64,000 bases of DNA from Marivivens sp. LCG002 (GTDB lineage: Bacteria; Pseudomonadota; Alphaproteobacteria; Rhodobacterales; Rhodobacteraceae), in the NCBI RefSeq assembly GCF_030264275.1, contig NZ_CP127165.1:794001-858000 (forward strand), read 5' to 3'. Made by a program: the position numbers and the translations under genes. Below the pieces are notes generated by a model. It was not told the origin of the DNA, searched no databases, and worked only from the letters and a program-made list of their open reading frames with translations. Shown in pieces: positions 54,389 to 63,425 of this stretch (positions are counted from its first letter, which is position 1; every line of letters begins with the position of its first letter).

Positions 54389-54979
54389 ATGGTATCATTG
54401 ATGCGCGCTGCTCTTTGTGCGGCGATCGGTCTGAGTGCGGCGGCCTGCGTAAAGACGCCCGAAATCGAACAACCTTCCGCGCTGCCTGCGATGGCTTGGG
54501 ATCATCGACCCGAGGCGGAAGTTTGGACCGAAAGCGCGCTTGCCGCTCTCAAAAATCATGGTGCGCCACTCCTCAGCGAATATCCCGAGGACATTCAGGA
54601 ATGGTGTCCTGGGTATTTCACCGCAGATGAAAACGGCCGAGCGGCCTTTTGGGCAGGTCTCTTTTCTGCATTGGCCAAGCACGAAAGCACTTGGAACCCC
54701 GAAGCTTCGGGTGGGGGCGGTGCGTGGATCGGGCTGACCCAGATCAGCCCCCGCACGGCCAAGGGCTATGACTGCAACGCGCAAACCGTCGATGCGCTCA
54801 AGGATGGGGCCGCCAATCTCTCCTGCGCGATCAGGATCGCCGCCGTGACGGTCCCGCGCGACGGCAAGGTCGCCTCCGGTCGCGAGGGGCTTGCTGCCGA
54901 TTGGGCGCCGTTTGTGAATTCGAAGAAACGCGCCGAGATGGTTTCGTGGACGCGCGAGCAATCCTATTGCAAAGGGTGA
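54389..54979 (+). CDS. Lytic transglycosylase SLT-domain lipoprotein
   Basis: A 196-residue outer-membrane lipoprotein precursor with a lipobox (IGLSAAAC). The catalytic SLT-like domain has the Glu in SALAKHESTWNPEASG and then GAWIGLTQISPRTAKGYDC, close to the goose-lysozyme-type ES and GLxQI motifs. It cleaves glycan strands of peptidoglycan. Start candidates at 54389 and 54401 both preserve the signal peptide. No strong ribosome-binding site is seen. Four Cys beyond the lipobox may form disulfides. Confidence 0.82.
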   Translation: MVSLMRAALCAAIGLSAAACVKTPEIEQPSALPAMAWDHRPEAEVWTESALAALKNHGAPLLSEYPEDIQEWCPGYFTADENGRAAFWAGLFSALAKHESTWNPEASGGGGAWIGLTQISPRTAKGYDCNAQTVDALKDGAANLSCAIRIAAVTVPRDGKVASGREGLAADWAPFVNSKKRAEMVSWTREQSYCKG

Positions 54980-55094
54980 AAACAGGCATCCCGCGACACC
55001 TGCCGCACAAAGCATCGCGGGATTTTCGCGTTTCCCATTGACCCAAGCGGCCGAGAACGCCACTTCGTTACAAAAGACTTTGATGGGAACGAAG

Positions 55095-57122
55095 ATGAGC
55101 AATCCGCTATTGAACGACTGGTCCACCCCTTTCGGGCTTCCGCCTTTTGACGAGATTTCGGATCAGGATTTCGCGCCTGCGATCGATGCGGCGCTTGACG
55201 AGGCGCGCGCCCATATTGCGGCCATTACCGCAAACGAGGACGCGCCAAGTTTCGAGAACACGATCACGGCGCTCGAGCTGGCGGATGGGCGCCTAAGCGC
55301 GGTTCTCGGCGCGTTCTACGCCTTGGCGGGCGCAGACAGTAATCCCGAGCGCGAAGCCTTGATGCGCGAGTTTGCTCCGAAACTTTCGGCCTATGGCTCG
55401 GAGATTTCTTCGAACGAGGCTCTTTTTGCTCGTATCGATGCGCTTTGGAACGGCCGCGACGCGCTGGGCCTGACGGCTGAACAAGAGCGTGTTCTCATGC
55501 TCACCCATCGTGGTTTTGTGCGTTCGGGTGCCTTGCTCAAAGGGGCCGAGGCGGAACGGCTCAAAGAGATCAAATCGCGGCTCTCCGTTCTCGGCACCGA
55601 ATTCACCCAGAACCTCTTGGCGGACGAGCGCGATTGGTTCATGCCCGTGACCGAGGAAACGCTTGCGGGTCTGCCTGATTTTGTGGCCTCTGCGGCCCGC
55701 TCTGCAGGCGAGGAAAAGGGGCAGAGCGGCCCTGTGATCACCCTGAGCCGTTCTCTGATTGTGCCGTTCCTCCAGTTCTGTCGGGACCGCTCCCTGCGCA
55801 AGACCGCTTATGAGGCTTGGACTGCGAGAGGGGCGAATGGCGGCGCGACCGATAACCGTGCCATTGCCGCCGAAACGCTCAAGCTGCGCGAAGAGCGCGC
55901 AAAGCTCTTGGGGTATCAAAGCTTTGCAGACTTCAAACTTGAAACCGAGATGGCGGGAACGCCTTCTGCCGTTCGGGACCTTCTGTTGCAGGTCTGGGCG
56001 CCCGCCAAGGCTGCCGCGGAAGCGGATGCCAAAGTGCTTGAGGCGCGTCTTGTGGCCGATGGCTTTACCGCGCCGCTCGAACCGTGGGACTGGCATTATT
56101 ATTCCGCGCGCCGCCGCGAAGAGGAGCACAGCCTCGATGAGGCCGCGATCAAACCCTATTTCCAGTTGGACAAGATGATCGAGGCGTCCTTTGCCTGTGC
56201 CTCGCGTCTTTTCGGCCTTGAATTCAAGCCTGCCGAAGGTCCGCTTTACCATCCCGATGTGCGCCTTTGGGAGGTGTCCCGCAATGGCGAGCACGTGGCT
56301 CTCTTTGTGGGGGACTACTTTGCGCGGGGGTCCAAGCGTTCGGGTGCATGGTGCTCGGCCATGCGGAGCCAAAGCCGCAGCAACGGCGATGTGCGGCCCA
56401 TCGTGGTGAACGTGTGCAATTTTGCCAAACCCGCCAAAGGTCAGCCCGCGCTTCTTTCCTATGATGACGCGCGCACGCTGTTCCACGAGTTCGGCCACGC
56501 GCTCCACCAGATGCTGTCGGATGTCACCTATGAAAGCATCAGCGGCACCTCGGTTGCACGCGACTTTGTAGAGCTGCCCAGCCAGCTTTATGAACACTGG
56601 CTCGAAGTGCCTGCCGTGCTCGCCGAATTCGCGCTTCATGCCGAAACAGGCGAGCCGATGCCGAGCGATCTTTTGAACCGCGTGCTGGCGGCTGCGACCT
56701 ATGACACGGGGTTCCAGACGGTCGAGTATGTCTCATCCGCGCTGGTCGATCTTGCGTTCCACAATGGCGCGGCCCCCGCCGATCCGATGCAGAAACAGGC
56801 CGAAGTGCTCGAAGACATCGGGATGCCGCGTGCGATCCGTATGCGCCACGCCACTCCCCATTTCGCCCATGTGTTTGCGGGGGACGGATATTCGAGCGGG
56901 TATTACAGCTATATGTGGTCCGAGGTGATGGACGCCGACGCTTTTGCCGCTTTCGAAGAGGCGGGGGATCCTTTCGATCCCGCGCTTGCCGCGAAGCTGG
57001 AGGAGTTCATTCTCTCCAAGGGCGGCTCGCAGGATGCGGCCGAGCTTTACACACAATTCCGCGGGCGGCTTCCTGGTGTCGACGCGCTTCTCAAAGGGCG
57101 GGGGTTGCTCGACGCAGCCTGA
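55095..57122 (+). CDS. M3-family oligopeptidase (Dcp/PrlC type)
   Basis: Zinc metallopeptidase that degrades cytosolic oligopeptides. The start MSNPLLNDWSTPFGLPPF gives 675 residues. It has the conserved HEFGHALH zinc motif within TLFHEFGHALHQMLSDV, then SGTSVARDFVELPSQLYEHW with the third zinc ligand Glu. The late DGYSSGYYSYMWSEVMDADAF block contains the substrate Tyr and His region. The N-terminal neurolysin-like helices are intact. It could be called oligopeptidase A or peptidyl-dipeptidase Dcp; I cannot decide between them. It directly abuts a convergent transporter gene. Confidence 0.94.
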   Translation: MSNPLLNDWSTPFGLPPFDEISDQDFAPAIDAALDEARAHIAAITANEDAPSFENTITALELADGRLSAVLGAFYALAGADSNPEREALMREFAPKLSAYGSEISSNEALFARIDALWNGRDALGLTAEQERVLMLTHRGFVRSGALLKGAEAERLKEIKSRLSVLGTEFTQNLLADERDWFMPVTEETLAGLPDFVASAARSAGEEKGQSGPVITLSRSLIVPFLQFCRDRSLRKTAYEAWTARGANGGATDNRAIAAETLKLREERAKLLGYQSFADFKLETEMAGTPSAVRDLLLQVWAPAKAAAEADAKVLEARLVADGFTAPLEPWDWHYYSARRREEEHSLDEAAIKPYFQLDKMIEASFACASRLFGLEFKPAEGPLYHPDVRLWEVSRNGEHVALFVGDYFARGSKRSGAWCSAMRSQSRSNGDVRPIVVNVCNFAKPAKGQPALLSYDDARTLFHEFGHALHQMLSDVTYESISGTSVARDFVELPSQLYEHWLEVPAVLAEFALHAETGEPMPSDLLNRVLAAATYDTGFQTVEYVSSALVDLAFHNGAAPADPMQKQAEVLEDIGMPRAIRMRHATPHFAHVFAGDGYSSGYYSYMWSEVMDADAFAAFEEAGDPFDPALAAKLEEFILSKGGSQDAAELYTQFRGRLPGVDALLKGRGLLDAA

Positions 57123-58031
57123 TCAGCGGCGATCGTCGTCGGGGTGGCGTTCCACCCCGATGGGGTCCTTGTGGATCATGACGTCCGCGCTTGGATAGGT
57201 GCTCACGATCTTGCGCCTAAGCGCCGCGCCGATAGCATGGGCGTCATCAAGGCTCTGGCTACCGTCAAGTTCGATGTGCATGTTCACAAAGACGCGGCTG
57301 CCCGCTTGTCGTGTCCTGAGGTCGTGAAACCCGTGCACGCCCGGAAAATCGTCGGTGATCTTGCCGATCCCGTCGATCATTTCCTCGTCGGCGGCGCGGT
57401 CCATCAGAGCATCCCAAGCTGTTTTGCCGATCTTGAAGGAGCCCGCAAACATCAGCGCGGCGGCCATAAGGGCCACAATGCTGTCGATGGTCCCGAGCCC
57501 GAAGCGGGACGAGACCCAGAGCGCGACAATCGCCCCCACATTCGGAACGAGATCGCCCACATAATGGAGCGAGTCAGCCGCAACGACCTTGTTGCCTGTT
57601 TTGCGCGCCACGAACCGTTGCCACAGCACCAAGCCAAAGGTGAGGAGGATCGAAAACACCATGACGGTGATCCCCGCGCCTTCGTCCGAAAGCGCACCTG
57701 CCTCGCCCGAAAGGAGCCGTTTGACCGCCACATAGGTGATCCAGCTCGCCGATCCCGCAATAAAGAGCGATTGGGCGAGAGCGGCAAGATCCTCGGCCGA
57801 GGTATGGCCGAAGGCATGGTCCTCGTCTGCGGGTTTGGCGGCGTAGCGGATCGCGATCAGTCCCCCGATCGACATCATCAGATCAAGCGCCGAGTCGGCA
57901 AGCGTGGCGGCAATCGCCACCGATCCCGTGAGCGAAAGCGCCCAGAGTTTCGCAAACACGAGGATCAGTGCGACTGCGACGGAAAACATCCCCGCCGACA
58001 TGTTCAGGCGCGTGTGGTGTGCTTGGCTCAT
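57123..58031 (-). CDS. Cation diffusion facilitator (FieF-like) transporter
   Basis: A 302-residue proton-coupled exporter for zinc, iron or similar divalent metals. Six membrane helices are followed by a cytosolic metal-binding domain. Helix 2 has ATLADSALDLMMSIGG and helix 5 has AADSLHYVGDLVPNVGAI, which supply the Asp-His transport site. Between them is the zinc-binding loop DEDHAFGHTSAEDLAAL. The C-terminal domain reads FHDLRTRQAGSRVFVNMHIELDG in part. Substrate is not certain; the DxxxD with HxxxD pattern favours zinc or iron. Confidence 0.93.
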   Translation of the reverse strand: MSQAHHTRLNMSAGMFSVAVALILVFAKLWALSLTGSVAIAATLADSALDLMMSIGGLIAIRYAAKPADEDHAFGHTSAEDLAALAQSLFIAGSASWITYVAVKRLLSGEAGALSDEGAGITVMVFSILLTFGLVLWQRFVARKTGNKVVAADSLHYVGDLVPNVGAIVALWVSSRFGLGTIDSIVALMAAALMFAGSFKIGKTAWDALMDRAADEEMIDGIGKITDDFPGVHGFHDLRTRQAGSRVFVNMHIELDGSQSLDDAHAIGAALRRKIVSTYPSADVMIHKDPIGVERHPDDDRR

Positions 58032-58069
58032 TGGCCTACTCTAGGATTTCGGGTCAGGAGACTGAAGGA

Positions 58070-58570
58070 TTATTCCAGCACTTCTTCGGGGTCTACCCCC
58101 CAAATCGCCGATTTGGGCACCCAGCCGTCATAGCCGTCCGCATCGATCTCGCACCATGTCGGCGTGCAGCCTTTGAGACGTGCGATCACACCGCTTTCCA
58201 ACAGGGCGATCTGGGTGCTGTCTTCGCTGGCGCGCGAAAAGACCGGCTGCATTTCTTCGTCAACGATGACAGTGCGCACACCCGACAAAAGCGTAAAGTG
58301 GATCCAGCCGCCAAGCCCCTCGCGGTCGACGACACGGCGCCAGTTCTCGAATTCGGCCACGACCTGAAGCGGCATGTCGCGGCGGGTGAAGATCCAGTCG
58401 ATCCGATGCGAAAGCGAAGGCCCGCGCCGCACGTTCGCCTCGCCTGCCTTGAGCGAAACATAGCGCGGAAGCGGAAGGTTCGTGACCTCGCCGCGCACGA
58501 TCTCCTGTGCGGGCAGCGGAGATGCGGCAAGTGCAAGAGCCAAGGCCAGCCAGCGAAGGAGGGTCGTCAT
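58070..58570 (-). CDS. Exported SH3-domain protein
   Basis: A 166-residue protein with a signal peptide (LLRWLALALALAASPLPAQE). Two bacterial SH3-like repeats of the DUF1058/SH3_4 type follow: PRYVSLKAGEANVRRGPSLS with VVAEFENWRRVVDREG, then a second with CTPTWCEIDADGYDGWVPKSAIWGV (parts). Such proteins bind peptidoglycan or cell-wall partners. The start at 58570 is chosen because it begins the signal peptide. It lies between a CDF transporter and the 2-hydroxyacid dehydrogenase. Confidence 0.85.
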   Translation of the reverse strand: MTTLLRWLALALALAASPLPAQEIVRGEVTNLPLPRYVSLKAGEANVRRGPSLSHRIDWIFTRRDMPLQVVAEFENWRRVVDREGLGGWIHFTLLSGVRTVIVDEEMQPVFSRASEDSTQIALLESGVIARLKGCTPTWCEIDADGYDGWVPKSAIWGVDPEEVLE

Positions 58571-58697
58571 AACAGATGCTTTCCGAAATCTAGTCTGCTC
58601 AATTGTCCAAGGGCGGCTTAGGTGCTCTTGTGCCTCGGTCATTGTCTTGGCAATCTGACACCAATGCAGTGATTTGCAAAGCAGCGGAGGGAAAATC

Positions 58698-59684
58698 ATG
58701 TCAGGTAAACGTCTGAGTGTTGTCGTCACGCGACGCTTACCCGAACAGATCGAAGTCCGTCTCAAAGAGCTCTTCGATGTGCGCCTTCGTGATGACGACA
58801 CGCCCTTGACCCGTGAACAACTCGTCGAGGCGATGCGCGGCTGCGATGTTCTTGTGCCCACCGTGACCGACAAGATCGACAATCCGATGCTTGCCGCAGC
58901 GGGGGACCGGCTCAAGCTCATCGCAAACTACGGGGCAGGGGTCGACCATATCGACGTTGGCACCGCCCGTCAGCGCGGAATACATGTTTCAAATACTCCG
59001 GGCGTGATGACCGAGGATACGGCGGATATGGCGATGGCCCTCATCCTTGCCGTCACCCGCCGCATCCCCGAGGGGCTTGCTCTCATGCAATCGGGCGAAT
59101 GGGGCGGATGGGCCCCCACTGCAATGCTTGGCGGGCGGATTGCGGGGCGCCGCTTGGGGATTCTCGGGATGGGCCGGATCGGTCAGGCGGTCGCCCGCCG
59201 CGCGCAGGCCTTCGGTATGACCGTGCATTATCACAACCGCAAACGTCTTCGCCCCGAGGCCGAGGAGAAAGTCGGCGCGACCTATTGGGAGAGCCTCGAC
59301 CAGATGGTCTCGCGCGTTGACGTGCTGTCGATCAACTGCCCGCATACGCCGAGCACTTTCCACCTTATGAATGCGCGTCGTCTCAAGCTGATGAAGCCGA
59401 GCGCCGTGATCGTGAACACCAGCCGCGGCGAGGTGATCGACGAAAACGCTTTGACACGCATGCTCCGCGCGGGAGAGATCGCGGGTGCAGGGCTTGATGT
59501 CTTCGAACACGGGACCGAATTCAATCCGCGCCTGCGCGAGTTGCCCAATGTGGTGCTCTTGCCGCATATGGGCTCGGCCACGGTCGAGGGGCGTCTGGAG
59601 ATGGGCGAAAAGGTGATGATCAACATCCGCACCTTTGCTGACGGGCACCGTCCGCCCGATCTTGTCGTCCCGTCGATGTATTGA
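58698..59684 (+). CDS. D-isomer 2-hydroxyacid dehydrogenase (glyoxylate reductase type)
   Basis: NAD(P)-dependent dehydrogenase of 328 residues. Motifs are ANYGAGVDHIDV (substrate loop), LGILGMGRIGQAVARRA (GxGxxG nucleotide fold), NTSRGEVIDENAL (catalytic Arg), LDVFEHGTEF (Glu) and LLPHMGSATVEGR (catalytic His). The strong GGAGG site fixes the ATG at 58698. The closest pattern is glyoxylate/hydroxypyruvate reductase rather than SerA, because there is no C-terminal ACT domain. It lies 15 bases upstream of dut. Confidence 0.92.
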   Translation: MSGKRLSVVVTRRLPEQIEVRLKELFDVRLRDDDTPLTREQLVEAMRGCDVLVPTVTDKIDNPMLAAAGDRLKLIANYGAGVDHIDVGTARQRGIHVSNTPGVMTEDTADMAMALILAVTRRIPEGLALMQSGEWGGWAPTAMLGGRIAGRRLGILGMGRIGQAVARRAQAFGMTVHYHNRKRLRPEAEEKVGATYWESLDQMVSRVDVLSINCPHTPSTFHLMNARRLKLMKPSAVIVNTSRGEVIDENALTRMLRAGEIAGAGLDVFEHGTEFNPRLRELPNVVLLPHMGSATVEGRLEMGEKVMINIRTFADGHRPPDLVVPSMY

Positions 59685-59699
59685 GCAAAGGACGCTTTG

Positions 59700-60167
59700 A
59701 TGACCCCGACCATATGTCTTGAGTGGCTTGCGGACGCCGATCGCAGCATTCCCTTGCCCGCCTATCAGACAGGAGGTGCAGCGGGGGCCGATGTCTGCGC
59801 CAATTTCCCCACCGATCAAAGGGAAGGCGTCACACTGGAGCCGGGGGCGCGGGTCCTTGTCCCGACGGGGCTGCGGATGGAAATTCCCGAAGGCTACGAG
59901 GTGCAGGTGCGGCCGCGTTCGGGGCTTGCACTCAAGCACGGGATTACCCTTCCCAATACGCCGGGCACGATCGACAGCGATTATCGCGGACCCTTGGGGG
60001 TTATCGTGATGAATGCTGGGTCCGAGCCGTTCCATATCGCCCATGGCGACCGCATCGCCCAGCTTGTCGTCGCGCCCGTGCTACAAGCCCGTTTCGAAAT
60101 CACCGAAGGTCTGAGTGAAACCCAGCGCGGTGCGGGCGGTTTCGGCTCTACGGGGGTCAGATCGTGA
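59700..60167 (+). CDS. dut: dUTP diphosphatase
   Basis: Hydrolyses dUTP to dUMP and keeps uracil out of DNA. The 155-residue trimeric-type enzyme has motifs 1 ([14 protein letters not shown]), 2 ([11 protein letters not shown]), 3 ([17 protein letters not shown]), 4 ([12 protein letters not shown]) and 5 ([13 protein letters not shown]) in order. The ATG at 59700 has AAAGGA upstream. The stop overlaps the ThiF/MoeB-type gene (GTGA). Confidence 0.96.
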   Translation: MTPTICLEWLADADRSIPLPAYQTGGAAGADVCANFPTDQREGVTLEPGARVLVPTGLRMEIPEGYEVQVRPRSGLALKHGITLPNTPGTIDSDYRGPLGVIVMNAGSEPFHIAHGDRIAQLVVAPVLQARFEITEGLSETQRGAGGFGSTGVRS

Positions 60168-61204
60168 TCCTCGTCGGCGCGATGGTCCTAGCGCTTTGGG
60201 GCATCGGTATGCTCATGGGCGCCCCGAAAAAGGCGCGTTGGGTCATGATCTCGATCCTGATGGTCGGGGTCATTCTTGTTCAAATCACCTTTATCGAAGG
60301 CCATCCCCTCCGCGAAGCCACAGGCGGTGATGTGCGTTTTTGGGCGCTATTGATCGGCTTTGCGGTGATCATCGCGGGCTATCGCTGGCTTCTGACCAAG
60401 CTCAAGGCAAAAGCCAAAGCGGAAGCAACCACCCCGATTCAAACGGGGACCTTCTCGGAAACCGAAATCAACCGCTATGCGCGGCACATGATCATGCGCG
60501 AGATCGGCGGTCAGGGGCAGAAAAAGCTCAAGGAAGCCAAGGTTCTGGTGATCGGGGCAGGGGGGCTTGGCTCGCCCGCGCTTCTCTATCTTGCGGCGGC
60601 GGGCGTTGGAACCATCGGGATCGTCGATGATGACGAGGTCGAAGGCTCGAACCTTCAGCGCCAAGTGATCCACGCCGACAGCCGCATCGGGATGCCCAAG
60701 GTGTTCTCGGCGGAAACCGCGATGAAGGACATCAATCCGTTTATCACCGTGAAACCCTATCAGCGCCGCTTGACCGAAAAGGATGCAGAGGCGCTGATCG
60801 GCGAGTATGACATCGTTCTCGACGGGACGGATAACTTTGCGACGCGGTATCTCGTCAACCGTATCTGTGCCGAGCTCGGCAAGCCTTTGGTTGCGGCTGC
60901 GATGACGCAATGGGAAGGCCAGATCAGCCTCTATGATCCCGCCAATGGAGCGCCGTGTTACGAATGCGTCTTCCCCGAAGCACCTGCGGATGGATTGGTT
61001 CCGACCTGTGCGCAGGCGGGCGTGCTCGGCCCGTTGCCGGGGGTGATCGGATCACTCATGGCCACCGAAGCGGTCAAAGCTATCGTGGGCGCGGGCGAAG
61101 GGTTGCGCGGAAGGCTCTTGATTTATGATGCGCTTTACGCAGAGCCACGCGTGCTCAGGACCAAGCGGCGCGAAGATTGCCCCGCTTGCAGCAAGGCTCA
61201 CTGA
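60164..61204 (+). CDS. HesA/MoeB/ThiF-family adenylyltransferase with membrane-spanning N-terminus
   Basis: An E1-like enzyme that adenylates the C-terminus of a small sulfur-carrier protein (MoaD or ThiS). From about residue 95 it carries the ThiF fold: [18 protein letters not shown], the ATP loop [15 protein letters not shown], then [15 protein letters not shown] and a catalytic Cys region in [15 protein letters not shown]. Zinc-binding Cys pairs are CYEC and CPAC. The first 90 residues add about three hydrophobic segments ([53 protein letters not shown]), which are absent from E. coli MoeB. The GTG start overlaps dut. Confidence 0.88.
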   Translation: MILVGAMVLALWGIGMLMGAPKKARWVMISILMVGVILVQITFIEGHPLREATGGDVRFWALLIGFAVIIAGYRWLLTKLKAKAKAEATTPIQTGTFSETEINRYARHMIMREIGGQGQKKLKEAKVLVIGAGGLGSPALLYLAAAGVGTIGIVDDDEVEGSNLQRQVIHADSRIGMPKVFSAETAMKDINPFITVKPYQRRLTEKDAEALIGEYDIVLDGTDNFATRYLVNRICAELGKPLVAAAMTQWEGQISLYDPANGAPCYECVFPEAPADGLVPTCAQAGVLGPLPGVIGSLMATEAVKAIVGAGEGLRGRLLIYDALYAEPRVLRTKRREDCPACSKAH

Positions 61205-61824
61205 CCCCGATTGTGGCGCGGTCTTTGGCCCTCTGGCCGTCGTGGTTTGGGCGCTGAAGCGGCTTTCGGTGTCAGCATCGCTTCTTTGACCTCGTATTCT
61301 CCGACATCGAGATCGGCCACGGTATAGGGCCCGATCGACCAGCGGATGAGGCGTAGGGTCGGAAAACCGATGGCGGCCGTCATGCGCCGCACCTGACGGT
61401 TCCGTCCCTCCGCGATGGTCAACTCGATCCATTGATCGGGAATCGATTTACGGTATCTGACGGGCGGATCACGCTCCCAGATGCTTGGCGGATCGATGAG
61501 ACGCGCTTTGGCGGGGCGGGTCGGCCCATCATTCAGCGTCACCCCGCGCCGCAACGGGTCCAGATCGGCATCTGTCGGCGCGCCTTCGACCTGCGCCAGA
61601 TAGGTCTTTTCGGTCGCGAACCGTGGATTCGAATATTGCGCCTGAAGCCGACCGTCATCCGTCAAAAGCATCAACCCCTCGCTGTCGCGATCAAGACGAC
61701 CAGCGGGATAGACCCCCTTGATCTTGATATAGTCGGAAAGCGTCGCGCGCGGTGTCGGATTTTTGGTATCCGTGAACTGCGAGAGAACGTCGAAGGGTTT
61801 GTTGAAAAGAACGAGTTTGGCCAT
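61198..61824 (-). CDS. rluE: rRNA large-subunit pseudouridine synthase, RsuA/RluE type
   Basis: A 208-residue RsuA-family pseudouridine synthase. The catalytic Asp is in YPAGRLDRDSEGLMLLT. Further family blocks are EKTYLAQVEG and IAEGRNRQVRRMTAAIGFPTLRLIR (in part). There is no N-terminal S4 domain, as in RluE, which modifies U2457 of 23S rRNA. The C-terminal 35 residues are a basic, proline-rich tail ([17 protein letters not shown]). The 3' end overlaps the ThiF/MoeB-type gene by seven bases. Confidence 0.88.
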   Translation of the reverse strand: MAKLVLFNKPFDVLSQFTDTKNPTPRATLSDYIKIKGVYPAGRLDRDSEGLMLLTDDGRLQAQYSNPRFATEKTYLAQVEGAPTDADLDPLRRGVTLNDGPTRPAKARLIDPPSIWERDPPVRYRKSIPDQWIELTIAEGRNRQVRRMTAAIGFPTLRLIRWSIGPYTVADLDVGEYEVKEAMLTPKAASAPKPRRPEGQRPRHNRGQ

Positions 61825-62048
61825 ATCGCCTTGTAGCGCAGCCTCTCAAGGCAGGCGAGAAAAGAATACAGCGCGGAAAATGATCAAAAAACCCATGAGA
61901 ATAAGGGGTTTGATCAAATTCATGCGGGCAAAGGGAAAAATTTTTCCGCGATGAAAATTTCCTCTTGAAACGAGTCGGTATTTGCCCCAAATGCGCGTTT
62001 TATAGACGCCAACGCACGCGCCTCTGGCCGGTAAAGCAGTCCCGCTGA

Positions 62049-62103
62049 ACGTGTTTACGTAGCGACGGTAACGTCTCCTTTTGGAACTGTTTGGCCTTTG
62101 GCC
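62049..62103 (+). promoter_or_regulatory. Structured leader upstream of the decarboxylase (speF-motif candidate)
   Basis: Three compact hairpins occur in 55 bases: ACGT-GTTT-ACGT (62049-62060), GACG-GTAA-CGTC (62064-62075, a GNRA-type loop) and GGCC-TTT-GGCC (62093-62103). The gene downstream is an ornithine/lysine decarboxylase. A conserved RNA called the speF motif is known upstream of such genes in alphaproteobacteria. The match is by position and compact structure. I did not compare it with the Rfam model. Confidence 0.5.
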
Positions 62104-62121
62104 CGTCTGATGGAGATGACC

Positions 62122-63297
62122 ATGACGACTGCGAGCTTCGCTTCGGCGAAAACCGAATCCCTGTCTTTTGACGCTTCCCGTCTCGACCAATATGTCGCGG
62201 CCCACGACTTTGATCGTCCGACCCTTGTGATCGACGTGGACCGTGTCGAACAGCAGTATCACGCGCTCAAGGCAGGTCTTGGCCGCGCCGACATCCACTA
62301 TGCCGTCAAGGCGAATCCCGCTGTCGAAGTGATCGAGCGCCTTGTGCAGCTCGGTTCGCATTTCGACGCCGCCTCGCGCCCCGAGATTGAAATCTGCCTG
62401 TCGCAGGGTGCAAAGCCGCACCAGATTTCTTTTGGCAATACGATCAAGCGTCCCTCGGATATCGTTTGGGCCTTTAACGCAGGGATCACGCTCTTTGCGG
62501 CCGACGCCGACGAAGAGCTCTACAAAATCGCCGAGCATGCGCCGGGGAGCGATGTCTATATCCGTCTCATCGTAGAAGTGTCTCAGGCCGATTGGCCGCT
62601 CACCCGCAAGTTCGGTTGCGACCGTGATACGGCTCTGCGTCTGTGCGATCTTGCCAAGGAGCTTGGCCTCAATCCTGTGGGCTTCTCGTTCCATGTCGGC
62701 TCGCAAACCCGTCAGGCCGCCATGTGGGAGCCTTCGCTCGAAGCGCTGGCCGAGATCTGGCACGCCGCCAAGGCTGCGGGTCATGACCTCACCCTTCTCA
62801 ACATCGGCGGCGGTTTCCCCGCTTTCTATGATGAAGAGATTCAGGCGCCGACCGACTATGCCGCTGCCGTTATGGAGCTTGTCATCGCCAAGTTCGGCGA
62901 AGTCGAACGCATCATGGCCGAGCCTGGTCGCGGTATGGTTGCCGAAGCAGGCGTGATCGTGTCCGAAGTTCTGCTTGTCTCGCGCAAGTCGGACCGCGAC
63001 ATGCACCGCTGGGTTTACCTCTCGATCGGTCGTTTCTCGGGTCTTGCCGAAACCGAAGGCGAGGCGATCCGCTACAAGTTCGAAACCCCGCGTGACGAAG
63101 ACGCGATGGGTCCCTGCATCATGGCGGGTCCGTCCTGCGACAGCGCCGACGTGCTCTATGAAAAGCGCCCGATGCCGCTTCCGCTCACGCTCAAGGCAGG
63201 GGACCGCGTGCTCATCCGCAACACGGGTGCCTATACGTCGACCTATAGCTCGGTCTGCTTCAACGGCTTCCCTCCGCTCGACGTGGTTTGCATTTAA
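62122..63297 (+). CDS. Ornithine/lysine decarboxylase, PLP fold type III
   Basis: Makes putrescine or cadaverine. The start MTTASFASAKTESLSFDAS at 62122 has GGAG six bases before it and gives 391 residues. PLP-barrel motifs are DIHYAVKANPAVEVIERL (Schiff-base Lys), FHVGSQTRQAAMW, LLNIGGGFPAFYD, ERIMAEPGRGMVAEAG and CIMAGPSCDSADVL (second-subunit Cys and Asp). The family includes eukaryotic-type ornithine decarboxylase and bifunctional lysine/ornithine enzymes, and sequence alone does not settle which. The gene has a structured leader and its own terminator. Confidence 0.93.
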   Translation: MTTASFASAKTESLSFDASRLDQYVAAHDFDRPTLVIDVDRVEQQYHALKAGLGRADIHYAVKANPAVEVIERLVQLGSHFDAASRPEIEICLSQGAKPHQISFGNTIKRPSDIVWAFNAGITLFAADADEELYKIAEHAPGSDVYIRLIVEVSQADWPLTRKFGCDRDTALRLCDLAKELGLNPVGFSFHVGSQTRQAAMWEPSLEALAEIWHAAKAAGHDLTLLNIGGGFPAFYDEEIQAPTDYAAAVMELVIAKFGEVERIMAEPGRGMVAEAGVIVSEVLLVSRKSDRDMHRWVYLSIGRFSGLAETEGEAIRYKFETPRDEDAMGPCIMAGPSCDSADVLYEKRPMPLPLTLKAGDRVLIRNTGAYTSTYSSVCFNGFPPLDVVCI

Positions 63298-63312
63298 CCA
63301 CCCAAGCATCAA

Positions 63313-63372
63313 AGCGGCACACTGTATACCACTGTGTGCCGCTAAGTCTTTATAAAGACTAATTTTTTATCT
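63313..63372 (+). terminator. Tandem terminator hairpins after the decarboxylase
   Basis: The first hairpin is a 10-bp stem (AGCGGCACAC with GTGTGCCGCT), loop 11. Directly after it is a 16-base perfect palindrome AGTCTTTATAAAGACT (63345-63360) followed by AATTTTTTATC. Together they form a likely strong stop. Confidence 0.82.
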
Positions 63373-63425
63373 TGAACGATCGGTCTATCCGATTAGAGTG
63401 CACCCACCTTATTGATGGCTGCGCT

